64,000 nt of DNA from Plantibacter sp. VKM Ac-2880. GTDB lineage: Bacteria; Actinomycetota; Actinomycetes; Actinomycetales; Microbacteriaceae. The notes below the pieces were generated by a model. That model did not search any database. It had not been told where the DNA came from and was given only the letters and a program-made list of their open reading frames with translations. Position numbers and translations under genes: made by a program. The stretch is taken from contig NZ_JADKSJ010000001.1 of assembly GCF_015351235.1 (NCBI RefSeq), positions 2,125,668 through 2,189,667 on the forward strand, written 5' to 3'. Of this stretch, positions 53,044 through 61,516 are shown in pieces. Within the stretch, counting starts at the first letter, position 1, and each line of letters starts with the position of its first letter.

Positions 53044-53967
53044 ATGCCTACGCCAGACGACCTCTACGAGGTGCACGCAGAGATCGACGTGCCGGCCGGC
53101 CTGCACCTGGTCGCGGGGCTCACCGGTTTCTCCGACGCCGGGGGAGCGGTCGGGCAGCTGAACTCCTATCTCGACGAGGTGCTCGACACGACGGTCGTCG
53201 CCGAGTTCGACGCCGACGTGCTGCTCGACTACCGCGCACGCCGCCCGATCATCTCCTTCGACCAGGACCACCTCACGGAGTACCGTCCGCCGCGGTTGAC
53301 GCTCTCGCTCGCGCATGACGAGCTCGGATCGCCGTTCCTCCTCCTGACCGGCTTCGAGCCGGACTTCCTGTGGGGGCGTTTCGTCGCCGCGGTGCTGGAA
53401 CTCGTCGACCGGTTCCGAGTGAGCGACACGACCTGGGTCCACGCGATCCCCATGCCGGTTCCGCACACCCGACCCATCGGCGTCACCGTCAGCGGCAACC
53501 GCTTCGACCTCATCGAGTCGCTGTCGGTCTGGCGCCCGCGGACGCAGGTGCCGTCCAACGTGCTGCACCTGCTCGAGCACCGTCTCTACGAACGCGGCGA
53601 CAGCATCGCGGCGTTCGTCCTCCTCGTCCCGCACTACCTCGCCGACACGGAGTTCCCCGCTGCGGCGATCATGGCCATCGAGAGCCTGAGCGCCGCGACC
53701 GGCTTGATCTTCCCGACGGACCGCCTCCGCGAGGACGGCCGGGACTTCCTCGCCAAGATCGACGAGCAGGTCGGAACGAACCACGAACTCGGTCAGCTCG
53801 TCACGACGCTCGAGGAACGCTACGACGCCTACATGGCCGACAACTCCCCGAAGTCACCGCTGACCGACATCGACGGCGCCCTGCCGACCGCGGACGAGAT
53901 CGCGGCCGAACTCGAGAAGTTCCTCGCCAGCAGGCGGCACGGCGACGAGGACCGTTCGAGCGCCTAA
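53044..53967 (+). CDS. PAC2-family protein
   Basis: A 307-residue protein related to eukaryotic and archaeal proteasome assembly chaperones. GLHLVAGLTGFSDAGGAVGQLNSYL, FLLLTGFEPDFLWGRFVAAVL and the PHTRPIGVTVSGN segment define the bacterial PAC2 group. The C-terminal helices include an acidic stretch that could present a tail. The bacterial function is unknown; a proteasome-related or ATP-grasp-partner role has been suggested. No proteasome genes are seen here. Its TAA stop forms part of the -10 of the next gene. Confidence 0.9.
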   Translation: MPTPDDLYEVHAEIDVPAGLHLVAGLTGFSDAGGAVGQLNSYLDEVLDTTVVAEFDADVLLDYRARRPIISFDQDHLTEYRPPRLTLSLAHDELGSPFLLLTGFEPDFLWGRFVAAVLELVDRFRVSDTTWVHAIPMPVPHTRPIGVTVSGNRFDLIESLSVWRPRTQVPSNVLHLLEHRLYERGDSIAAFVLLVPHYLADTEFPAAAIMAIESLSAATGLIFPTDRLREDGRDFLAKIDEQVGTNHELGQLVTTLEERYDAYMADNSPKSPLTDIDGALPTADEIAAELEKFLASRRHGDEDRSSA

Positions 53968-53970
53968 ACT
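53965..53970 (+). promoter_or_regulatory. -10 element TAAACT overlapping the PAC2 stop codon
   Basis: The TAA stop (53965-53967) is the first half of the hexamer, which ends six bases before the MFS-transporter GTG at 53977. Confidence 0.5.
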
Positions 53971-53976
53971 GGATCG

Positions 53977-55284
53977 GTGGGATCTCGACGCGTCTGGTGG
54001 GTGTTCGGCGTCGGAGTGTTCGCCTACCTCATCACGGTCATGCAGCGGTCGACCCTCGGTGTCGCAGCCGTCGACGCCACGGGGCGGTTCCACATCGATG
54101 CCGCCGCGCTCTCGACGCTGGCGGTCGCGCAGCTGATCGTCTACGCCGCGATGCAGGTCCCCGTCGGTGTCCTCATCGACCGCCTCGGTCCACGAATCCT
54201 CATCGCAGCCGGTTTGTCGGTCGTCATGATCGGTCAGATCTGGTTGGGGCTCACGACCGAACTGGGAGGCGCCATCATCGGGCGGATGCTCGTGGGCCTC
54301 GGCGACGCCGCCGTGTTCACCTCGGTCCTCCGGCTCGTGAACTCCTGGTTCCCGACGTACCGCGTGCCGATCGTCTCGCAGTGGGTCGGGAACATCGGGC
54401 AGATCGGCCAAGTCCTGTCTGCGGTCCCCTTCTCCTTCGTCCTGCACGCCCTCGGGTGGTCGCCGGCGTTCCTCGGCGCAGCGGGTCTCGTCCTCCTCGC
54501 CCTCGTGGGCGTGCTGATCGTCGTGCGTGACCGCCCAACCGGGTCGGACGAGGCGCCTCGGCCGGAGAGCTGGAGACACGTCGTCCGCGAGGTCGTGGTC
54601 AGCCTGCGGCGGCCCGGCACCCGTCTCGGGTTCTGGTCGCACTTCGTGACCCAGTCCTCCGGAACCGTCCTCACCCTGCTCTGGGGCTTCCCGTTCATGG
54701 TCTACGCACTCGGGTACTCGCAGCCGCTGGCGGCGTCACTCCTCATCGTGATCGTCGTCTCCGGCATGATCGCGGGACCGATCATCGGTGTGCTCACCGC
54801 ACGGTTCCCGTATCGACGCAGCAACCTGGTGCTCTGCATCGTGACGGTCATGGGCCTCGCATGGGCGGCCCTGCTCCTGTGGCCCGGCGTCCCTCCGATG
54901 TGGCTCGTCATCGTCCTGTTCGTCGTCGTCGGGGTCGGCGGGCCCGGGTCGCTGATCGGGTTCGACTTCGCCAGGACCTTCAACCCCATCCGGGCACTCG
55001 GTGGCGCGAACGGCATCGTCAACGTCGGCGGGTTCCTCGCGAGCTTCGTCATCATGTTCCTGATCGGCCTCATCATCGACGCGGTGAGTGGCGGCTCTCG
55101 CGCCGACTACTCGATGGACAGTTTCAGGATCGCGTTCTCCGTGCAGTACCTCGTGATCGGGTTCGGCGTCGCCATGCTGCTCGTGGCCAGGTCACGCACG
55201 CGGAAGCGCTTCGTCGAAGAGGAGGGGATCGCGGTCGGCCCACTGTGGATCGCCGTCCGTGCCCGACTCGGTCGCCGTCGCTGA
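53977..55284 (+). CDS. MFS transporter
   Basis: A 435-residue membrane transporter with 12 predicted helices. The loop 2-3 signature is VPVGVLIDRLGPRILIAAG, and FFVGLGDA-like (MLVGLGDAAVFTSVLRL) marks helix 4. The central loop, residues about 185-210 (DRPTGSDEAPRPESWRHVV), is cytoplasmic. The substrate is unknown; distant resemblance to nitrate/sugar-phosphate type carriers is not decisive. The GTG start is fixed by the leaderless -10 that overlaps the PAC2 stop. Confidence 0.9.
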   Translation: MGSRRVWWVFGVGVFAYLITVMQRSTLGVAAVDATGRFHIDAAALSTLAVAQLIVYAAMQVPVGVLIDRLGPRILIAAGLSVVMIGQIWLGLTTELGGAIIGRMLVGLGDAAVFTSVLRLVNSWFPTYRVPIVSQWVGNIGQIGQVLSAVPFSFVLHALGWSPAFLGAAGLVLLALVGVLIVVRDRPTGSDEAPRPESWRHVVREVVVSLRRPGTRLGFWSHFVTQSSGTVLTLLWGFPFMVYALGYSQPLAASLLIVIVVSGMIAGPIIGVLTARFPYRRSNLVLCIVTVMGLAWAALLLWPGVPPMWLVIVLFVVVGVGGPGSLIGFDFARTFNPIRALGGANGIVNVGGFLASFVIMFLIGLIIDAVSGGSRADYSMDSFRIAFSVQYLVIGFGVAMLLVARSRTRKRFVEEEGIAVGPLWIAVRARLGRRR

Positions 55285-55312
55285 GCGTTCGCCTCGTGCG
55301 ACGGACCGGGTC

Positions 55313-55359
55313 TTGACAAATCGCCGGTGGCTCTATGGCCTTCCGTAGCGCGCTATAAT
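55313..55359 (+). promoter_or_regulatory. sigA promoter region with TTGACA and TATAAT
   Basis: TTGACA at 55313-55318 and a consensus TATAAT at 55354-55359 are 35 bases apart, too far to form one promoter. TATGGC at 55334-55339 could serve the first (15-base spacer), and the TATAAT may use a weak upstream element. Two nested housekeeping promoters are the simplest reading. The leader to the sigA start is about 145 bases. Confidence 0.5.
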
Positions 55360-55508
55360 GGATCTCGGACCCGTTCACCTCTCGGAATGTCGGCGGCCCT
55401 TTTCGGGTTGCACTGCGCCAAGACTTGACATGGGTCCTCGTAATGTCCGAAATCACGGACGATCCGGCGTTGACTCTCGAAGCCGGGTCCGAACAGGAAG
55501 GTGCAGCT

Positions 55509-56795
55509 ATGGCCACCAAGACCGCTCGCGCAGACGAAGCAGCGCCGGCAGACGAGGCCACGGAGGCTCCCGCAGCGAAGGCTCGGACCACCAAGGCCGC
55601 CACGCCGCGCACGAAAGCCGCTCCCAAGGCGAAGGCCACGCGTGCCAAGGCCGCCCCGAAGGCGGGCTCGGAGCCCGATGAGGCTTCAGACGACGAGGAC
55701 GTCGTCGTCGAGGTCGTCGCAGACGACGCCGTGGTCGACGCACCCGCCGGCGAGGCGACGGAGACGGTCGAGGAGGAGGACGACAAGTCCGTCCCCGAGA
55801 TCACGCTCCCCACCGACGCACTCGTGCTCTCCAACAGCGACGACGACGAGATCCCCGTCTACTCCGCGGCGATCACCGGCGCGACCGCCGACCCGGTGAA
55901 GGACTACCTCAAGCAGATCGGTAAGGTCGCCCTCCTCAATGCAGCGGAAGAGGTCGAACTCGCCATGCGCATCGAGGCCGGACTCTTCGCGGAGGACAAG
56001 CTCTCCCAGCTGTCCGACCTCGAGAAGCGTTCGCGCGTCGGCCGGGAACTCCAGTGGGTCGCGAAGGACGGAGCCCGGGCGAAGAGCCACCTGCTCGGCG
56101 CCAACCTGCGACTCGTCGTGAGCCTCGCCAAGCGCTACACCGGACGAGGCATGCAGTTCCTCGACCTCATCCAGGAGGGCAACCTCGGGCTCATCCGTGC
56201 GGTCGAGAAGTTCGACTACACGAAGGGCTTCAAGTTCTCCACGTACGCGACCTGGTGGATCCGCCAGGCCATCACACGTGCCATGGCCGACCAGGCACGG
56301 ACCATCCGCATCCCCGTGCACATGGTCGAGGTCATCAACAAGCTCGCCCGCGTGCAGCGCCAGATGCTCCAGGACCTCGGTCGCGAACCCACGCCTGAGG
56401 AACTGAGCCGCGAGCTCGACATGACACCTGAGAAGGTCATCGAGGTCCAGAAGTACGGCCGCGAGCCCATCTCACTGCACACCCCACTGGGCGAGGACGG
56501 CGACAGCGAGTTCGGCGACCTGATCGAGGACACCGAGGCGGTCGTCCCGGCCGACGCGGTGAGCTTCACCATGCTGCAGAAGCAGCTGGAGTCGCTCCTC
56601 GATTCGCTGTCCGAGCGCGAAGCCGGTGTCATCCGGATGCGCTTCGGCCTCGGAGACGGCATGCCGAAGACGCTGGACCAGATCGGCGACACGTTCGGCG
56701 TCACGCGCGAGCGGATCCGACAGATCGAGTCGAAGACCATGGCGAAGCTGCGTCACCCGAGCCGATCCCAGTCGCTCCGCGACTACCTCGAGTAG
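55509..56795 (+). CDS. sigA: Principal RNA polymerase sigma factor (RpoD/SigA)
   Basis: A 428-residue group 1 sigma-70. A Lys/Ala- and Glu/Asp-rich N-terminus (about 1-110) is followed by region 1.2 ([16 protein letters not shown]). Region 2 has [19 protein letters not shown] and the -10-binding [18 protein letters not shown]. Region 3 follows, then region 4 has [21 protein letters not shown] for -35 binding. The ATG follows AGGAAGG by eight bases. Upstream in-frame starts (55443, a TTG at 55425) lack ribosome sites. The very basic N-terminal part is typical of actinobacterial SigA. Confidence 0.96.
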   Translation: MATKTARADEAAPADEATEAPAAKARTTKAATPRTKAAPKAKATRAKAAPKAGSEPDEASDDEDVVVEVVADDAVVDAPAGEATETVEEEDDKSVPEITLPTDALVLSNSDDDEIPVYSAAITGATADPVKDYLKQIGKVALLNAAEEVELAMRIEAGLFAEDKLSQLSDLEKRSRVGRELQWVAKDGARAKSHLLGANLRLVVSLAKRYTGRGMQFLDLIQEGNLGLIRAVEKFDYTKGFKFSTYATWWIRQAITRAMADQARTIRIPVHMVEVINKLARVQRQMLQDLGREPTPEELSRELDMTPEKVIEVQKYGREPISLHTPLGEDGDSEFGDLIEDTEAVVPADAVSFTMLQKQLESLLDSLSEREAGVIRMRFGLGDGMPKTLDQIGDTFGVTRERIRQIESKTMAKLRHPSRSQSLRDYLE

Positions 56796-56799
56796 GAGC

Positions 56800-58062
56800 A
56801 TGCGCTACGCCCCCGCCATCCTCGCGGGCCGAGCCGTCCGATTCCTCGCCAGGCTGCGTAAGCCGGGCGGGGGATCGGCCGTTCCCGGCCTCGTGGTCAA
56901 CCGCGTCGCTCCCGGGTTCCTGCCAGACACGCTGAACAGCTTCCCGCGTGGCCTCGTGATCGTGAGTGGCTCAAGCGGGAAGTCGACCACGACCAAGATG
57001 CTCGTGGGCATCCTGCGCGCGCATCAGGTCTCCGTGTTCACGAACCCGTCCACGGCGAACATCTCCCAGGGCCTCACCTCGGCACTCCTCGAACGGGCCG
57101 ACCTCCGAGGTCGGATCGACGCGGATCTGGGCGTGCTCGAGATGGACGAGGGCCATGGGGCTCTGATCGCCCCGCGACTCCGCCCGGCGCACGTCATCCT
57201 GACGAACGTGTCGGTCGATCAGATCGACCGCTTCCACGATGCCGCCATGGTGTCCCGCATGCTCGATGCGATCGCCGGACGATCGACCGGTTCGCTGGTC
57301 CTGAACGGCGACGACGCGCTGGTCGACGCGGTCGCCTCTGGGAGCGCCGCGACCCGGTGGCGGTACGGCGTGTCGGCCTCGGTCCTGGAAGCCAGCCCGC
57401 GTGGCCTCGGCTACAGCTCGACCGCTCCGGATCGTGTCGATGCGGACGCCGGCACAGTGGTGCAGTCGCTGGTCGGCGACGAGGTGGTCATCGCGCACCG
57501 AGGCGAGTCCGCGCGGTTCCGTCTTCCTGCTCGCGGCGTGCACTACGCGGTCGACGCGGCCGCGGCCATCTCCGGTGCTGCGGCCATCCTCGGGCCGGAG
57601 TTCCGGCTCGCGACGGCGGCAGCCTCGTTCGAGGCCCTGACTCCGGTGTTCGGCCGTGGCGAAGTGACCACCGTGCGTGGCGTCGAGGTGGAGTTCGTGC
57701 TCGTCCAGAACCCGGCGAGTTTCCAACTCAACATCGACAGTCTCGCCCCGGACACGGAACAGATCCTGGTGGCCGTCGGCAGCGACGTCCGCGACCCGTC
57801 CTACCTGTGGCCGGTCGACACGGCCCGTCTGGGTCGTGTCGCCGTCGTCTCCGGTTCGAAGGCTTGGGAGGCGGCGCTCCAGCTCGGGTACGACGGCGTC
57901 GAGATCGATCGCATCGAGCCGGATCTCGGTGCGGCCCTGGACGCGTTCCTGGCACTCCCCGCCCCTGGTGTCGGCCGAAAGACCGTCATCTTCACCGCCG
58001 ACTCGATGCGTCGCACGCGCGCGCACCTCGGGCTCGCCTCGAACGATCAGGACGACGCATGA
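56800..58062 (+). CDS. murT: MurT-like Mur ligase (lipid II D-glutamate-modifying), zinc-ribbon-less
   Basis: A 420-residue Mur-ligase-type ATPase. The P-loop SGSSGKSTTTKM (about 57-67), LEMDEGHG (114-120) and LTNVSVDQIDRF (135-146) match MurT, which with GatD amidates the alpha-carboxyl of D-Glu in lipid II. The C-terminal DUF1727 domain (about 300-420) has QILVAVGSDVRDPSYLWPVD where canonical MurT has a D-x-S-W-I-W-D segment. The whole protein contains no cysteine, so the four-Cys zinc ribbon expected near residues 190-230 is absent. It starts five bases after the sigA stop with AGGAG, and overlaps gatD by ATGA. Confidence 0.88.
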   Translation: MRYAPAILAGRAVRFLARLRKPGGGSAVPGLVVNRVAPGFLPDTLNSFPRGLVIVSGSSGKSTTTKMLVGILRAHQVSVFTNPSTANISQGLTSALLERADLRGRIDADLGVLEMDEGHGALIAPRLRPAHVILTNVSVDQIDRFHDAAMVSRMLDAIAGRSTGSLVLNGDDALVDAVASGSAATRWRYGVSASVLEASPRGLGYSSTAPDRVDADAGTVVQSLVGDEVVIAHRGESARFRLPARGVHYAVDAAAAISGAAAILGPEFRLATAAASFEALTPVFGRGEVTTVRGVEVEFVLVQNPASFQLNIDSLAPDTEQILVAVGSDVRDPSYLWPVDTARLGRVAVVSGSKAWEAALQLGYDGVEIDRIEPDLGAALDAFLALPAPGVGRKTVIFTADSMRRTRAHLGLASNDQDDA

Positions 58063-58808
58063 CGACCGAGCCGACGATCATCATCGCCGTCCTGCTGCCG
58101 TCGAGCTGCAACGTCAACGGCGACGCCGAGAACGGCTCGGTCCTCGCTCGCCGTGGTCGCGCTCGAGGACTCACCGTCGAGCTGGTCCCGGTCGAGTCGG
58201 TGGCGGACCTGCCCGAGGCGGTCCACGCCGTCGTGCTCGGTTCCTGCGACGACCCGTCCGCCCCGGCTGTCCTCGAAGCGCTCCGGCCGTTCCACGACGC
58301 CTTCATCGCGTGGGTGGAGGCGGGTGTGCCGATCCTCGCGGTGGCGAACGGATGGAAGCTCCTCACCCGTCGTCTCGAACTGGCGCCAGGCAGCTGGGTG
58401 GACGGACTCGCGATCATCGAGGGGGACGCCCCGCTCCGCGGCGCCCGGGCCAGCGACGACTTGCTCGTCGTACCGGCCGGCGACCTCGAACTGGAGTCGC
58501 CCGTCCTCGTGGGCTACGAGAACCACGCGAGGGACTTCCGCGGCGGTACGGGCGTCAAGGCTGTCGGTGCCGTGCGCCACGGCCGCGGCAACGGAGACGG
58601 CACCGAGGGGGCGATGGTCGGTCCGTTCATCGGCACCCATCTGCACGGACCGGTGCTGGCGAAGAACCCCGAACTGGCCGACCGTCTGCTCCGTCAGGCC
58701 ATCGTCGTCGCCGGTGGGACGTCGATGCTCGACGATTCGGCGGAACTGCGCGCCCTGGACGAGATCGCCGCACAGACACGGGCACAGGTCGTCACGTCCA
58801 TCGGTTGA
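58059..58808 (+). CDS. gatD: GatD-like class I glutamine amidotransferase without catalytic cysteine
   Basis: A 249-residue CobB/CobQ-type amidotransferase domain protein, partner of MurT. NVNGDAENGSVLARRGRARG matches the GatD 'N-x-x-G-D-x-x-N' start, VGYENHARDF and GTHLHGPVLAKNP (His196) match the C-terminal half. Where the nucleophile elbow should read P-(V/I)-L-A-I-C-G-G-Y-Q-L-L, this protein has PILAVANGWKLL: Ala96 replaces the cysteine and Asn97 the next Gly. It cannot release ammonia from glutamine by the known mechanism. Coupled to murT by ATGA overlap, so the pair is still maintained as a unit. Confidence 0.88.
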   Translation: MTTEPTIIIAVLLPSSCNVNGDAENGSVLARRGRARGLTVELVPVESVADLPEAVHAVVLGSCDDPSAPAVLEALRPFHDAFIAWVEAGVPILAVANGWKLLTRRLELAPGSWVDGLAIIEGDAPLRGARASDDLLVVPAGDLELESPVLVGYENHARDFRGGTGVKAVGAVRHGRGNGDGTEGAMVGPFIGTHLHGPVLAKNPELADRLLRQAIVVAGGTSMLDDSAELRALDEIAAQTRAQVVTSIG

Positions 58809-58811
58809 ACC

Positions 58812-58856
58812 CATGACGAAGGGCCCCGGATCTCGGATCCGGGGCCCTTCGTCATG
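58812..58856. terminator. Bidirectional terminator with a perfect 21-bp stem
   Basis: Arms 58812-58832 and 58836-58856 pair without mismatch around a three-base loop, between the convergent gatD and small zinc-protein genes. The stem core is GAAGGGCCCCGGATC. Confidence 0.9.
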
Positions 58857-58866
58857 ACTGGGGAGG

Positions 58867-59097
58867 CTACGCGCGCTGCTCGGTGAAGAGCCGCGCGGAC
58901 TCGTCGTGCCAGTCGGTCGCGACCTGCGTCAGCTTCTCCTGGTACTTCTTGCCGTGGTGCGCGCAGAACAGCAGCTCACCGCTGTTCATCTGCACGCGGA
59001 TGTAGGCCTGTGCTCCGCACAGATCGCAACGATCGGCGGCAGTCAGTTGCTGGGCGTCGAGGTCACTCGGCGTGCTCTCGGTAGCAGTCTGTGACAT
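58867..59097 (-). CDS. Small zinc-binding protein (DUF7455-like)
   Basis: A 76-residue protein with a treble-clef-like metal site: RCDLCGAQAYIRVQ, then LLFCAHHGKKY, giving C-x2-C and C-x2-H ligands. It is found next to sigA in many actinobacteria; the function is unknown, though small zinc proteins of this kind often touch RNA polymerase or the ribosome. The ATG at 59097 follows GGAGGAG; a longer reading upstream lacks a ribosome site. Confidence 0.85.
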   Translation of the reverse strand: MSQTATESTPSDLDAQQLTAADRCDLCGAQAYIRVQMNSGELLFCAHHGKKYQEKLTQVATDWHDESARLFTEQRA

Positions 59098-59119
59098 GTG
59101 CTCCTCCTGACTCGGGCGG

Positions 59120-59134
59120 CTACGAAACTCGTAG
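59120..59134. other. Short inverted repeat CTACGA-AAC-TCGTAG upstream of the small zinc-protein gene
   Basis: Perfect six-base arms with a three-base spacer, 23 bases before the ATG at 59097. It could be an operator or a small leader hairpin. The rest of 59098-59300 shows no gene or clear signal. Confidence 0.35.
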
Positions 59135-59300
59135 TACTCATGAAAGCACGCGTTCGCCGCAACGGTGTGCCTTTGCGCGTTCGTTTCGCTCTGCGCGTAG
59201 ATCATTCGGACCAGACCGTCAGCCGGATGGGTGGCCGGCCGGAATGCAGGATGGCGGGATCGTCGCCGAGTGTCACCATCGGCGTGTCGGACGCGGAGAC

Positions 59301-59306
59301 TACTCT
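59301..59306 (+). promoter_or_regulatory. -10 element TACTCT, leaderless start of parE
   Basis: Ends six bases before the GTG at 59313. Confidence 0.5.
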
Positions 59307-59312
59307 TGAGAG

Positions 59313-61391
59313 GTGAGCAGCGACTACTCCGCCCGGCATCTCTCCGTCCTCGAAGGCCTCGAGGCGGTGCGCAAGCGACCCGGCATGTACATCGGATCGA
59401 CGGACTCGCGGGGCCTCATGCACTGCCTCTGGGAGATCATCGACAACTCGGTCGACGAGGCACTCGGCGGGCACGGTGATGAGATCGAGATCATCCTGCA
59501 CGCCGACCAGAGCGTCGAGGTCCGAGACCACGCGCGAGGCATCCCGGTCGACATCGAGCCGAAGACCGGCCTGTCGGGCGTCGAGGTCGTGTTCACGAAG
59601 CTGCACGCCGGCGGCAAGTTCGGCGGCGGGTCCTACGCCGCGTCGGGTGGGCTGCACGGCGTCGGAGCCTCCGTCGTCAATGCGCTCTCGGAACGGCTCG
59701 ACGTCGAGGTGGACCGCGGTGGCAAGACCTACGCGATGTCCTTCCACCGTGGCGAGCCCGGCATCTTCGCCGACACCGGTGAGCCCACGCCGGACGCGCC
59801 GTTCACCCCCTTCGAGAAGCAGAGCGAACTCCGGGTCATCGGAAAGACCAAGCGTGGCGTGACGGGCACGCGGATCCGCTACTGGGCCGACCGCCAGATC
59901 TTCACGAAGGGTGCGCAGTTCCAGGCTGAGGAGCTGTTGGGCCGAGCCCGCCAGACGGCCTTCCTCATCAAGGGGCTCGGCATCCACATCCGCGACGAGA
60001 CCGTCGAGGAACCGACCGAAGCCATGTACCGCTACGAGGGCGGCATCTCCGAGTTCGTCGACTACCTGGCGGGCGACACCGCCCTCACCGACACCTGGCG
60101 CCTCACCGGAAGCGGCACGTTCACCGAGACGGTGCCGGTCCTGTCGCCGTCGGGCACCATGGTCGCGACCGAGGTGGAGCGCGAGGCCGAGGTCGACATC
60201 GCCCTGCGGTGGGGCACCGGGTACGAGACGGTCATGCGGAGCTTCGTCAACATCATCGCCACACCGAAGGGCGGCACGCACCAGCTGGGCTTCGACCAGG
60301 GGCTGTTGAAGTTCCTCCGAACCCAGGTGGAGCAGAACGCCCGTCGGCTGAAGGTCGGCTCGGACAAGCTCGAGAAGGACGACGTCCTCGCCGGCCTGAC
60401 CGCCGTGCTGACGGTCCGGCTCGCCGAGCCGCAGTTCGAGGGCCAGACGAAGGAGATCCTGGGGACGCCCGCGGTGCGGGCCATCGTGGCGAACGTGGTC
60501 GCCAAGGAGCTGAAGGAGCGGTTCGCGTCGACGAAACGCGACGACAAGGCGCAGACGGCGCTCGTGCTCGAGAAGATCGTGTCCGAGATGAAGTCCCGGA
60601 TCTCGGCGCGGACCCACAAGGAGACGCAGCGGCGGAAGAACGCGCTCGAGAACTCGTCACTGCCGGCCAAGCTGGTCGACTGCCGCTCGGGCAACCTCGA
60701 ATCGAGCGAGCTGTTCATCGTCGAGGGTGACTCCGCACTCGGGACGGCGAAGCTGGCGCGCGACAGCTCGTACCAGGCGCTCCTCCCGATCCGCGGCAAG
60801 ATCCTGAACGTGCAGAAGGCCTCCGTCTCCGACATGCTCTCGAACACCGAGTGCGCGTCGATCATCCAGGTCATCGGAGCCGGGTCGGGTCGATCCTTCG
60901 ACCTCGACGCCGCCCGGTACGGGAAGATCATCCTGATGAGCGACGCGGACGTCGACGGTGCGCACATCCGCACCCTCCTCCTCACGCTCTTCTTCCGCTA
61001 CATGCGGCCGCTCATCGAGGCCGGCCGCGTCTTCGCTGCGGTGCCCCCGCTCCACCGGGTCATCGTCATCAACCCCGGTTCGAAGCCGAACGAGACGATC
61101 TACACCTACTCCGAGGCCGAGCTGCACGCCGTGCTCGGCGACCTCAAGCGCACCGGCAAGAAGCACCAGGAACCGATCCAGCGATACAAGGGACTCGGTG
61201 AGATGGACGCCGACCAGTTGGCGACGACGACCATGGATCGACGCCACCGCACGCTCCGCCGCGTGCGCGTGGAGGACGCCGAGTCGGCCGGGCGCATCTT
61301 CGAACTCCTCATGGGCAACGACGTGGCCCCGAGGAAGGAGTTCATCGTGGACAGCTCCGACCGACTGTCCCGCGAAAGCATCGACGTCTGA
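59313..61391 (+). CDS. parE: DNA topoisomerase IV subunit B (GyrB/ParE family)
   Basis: A 692-residue ATPase subunit. The GHKL ATP site includes EIIDNSVDEALGG, VRDHARGIPVD and GGLHGVGASVVNALS. The transducer domain follows. The TOPRIM domain has EGDSALGTAKLARDSSYQALLPIRGKILNV and the metal-binding DADVDGAHI, and the C-terminus is PLHRVIVIN to EFIVDSSDRLSRESIDV. Naming as ParE rather than GyrB rests on location far from a replication origin and the nearby ParC-like gene; sequence alone is less decisive. It has its own leaderless promoter. Confidence 0.9.
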   Translation: MSSDYSARHLSVLEGLEAVRKRPGMYIGSTDSRGLMHCLWEIIDNSVDEALGGHGDEIEIILHADQSVEVRDHARGIPVDIEPKTGLSGVEVVFTKLHAGGKFGGGSYAASGGLHGVGASVVNALSERLDVEVDRGGKTYAMSFHRGEPGIFADTGEPTPDAPFTPFEKQSELRVIGKTKRGVTGTRIRYWADRQIFTKGAQFQAEELLGRARQTAFLIKGLGIHIRDETVEEPTEAMYRYEGGISEFVDYLAGDTALTDTWRLTGSGTFTETVPVLSPSGTMVATEVEREAEVDIALRWGTGYETVMRSFVNIIATPKGGTHQLGFDQGLLKFLRTQVEQNARRLKVGSDKLEKDDVLAGLTAVLTVRLAEPQFEGQTKEILGTPAVRAIVANVVAKELKERFASTKRDDKAQTALVLEKIVSEMKSRISARTHKETQRRKNALENSSLPAKLVDCRSGNLESSELFIVEGDSALGTAKLARDSSYQALLPIRGKILNVQKASVSDMLSNTECASIIQVIGAGSGRSFDLDAARYGKIILMSDADVDGAHIRTLLLTLFFRYMRPLIEAGRVFAAVPPLHRVIVINPGSKPNETIYTYSEAELHAVLGDLKRTGKKHQEPIQRYKGLGEMDADQLATTTMDRRHRTLRRVRVEDAESAGRIFELLMGNDVAPRKEFIVDSSDRLSRESIDV

Positions 61392-61461
61392 CCCCCACCC
61401 GGGCTCGGCAGCGCCCGGGCTCGGCACCGTCCGGCAATGAGGCGCTGGCCCGGGGAACGGT

Positions 61462-61499
61462 CGAGGCCCGGTGCGAGCGGATGCTCAGACCGGGCCTCG
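61462..61499. terminator. Hairpin between convergent parE and parC
   Basis: CGAGGCCCGGT (61462-61472) pairs with ACCGGGCCTCG (61489-61499) across a 16-base loop. No T-run. The space 61392-61516 has no gene. Confidence 0.55.
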
Positions 61500-61516
61500 T
61501 CGGTGCAGGACGGGAC

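Noticed and set aside
55425-55508. N-terminal extension of SigA from a TTG or from the ATG at 55443
   Set aside because: Neither has a ribosome site, whereas AGGAAGG is correctly placed before the ATG at 55509.
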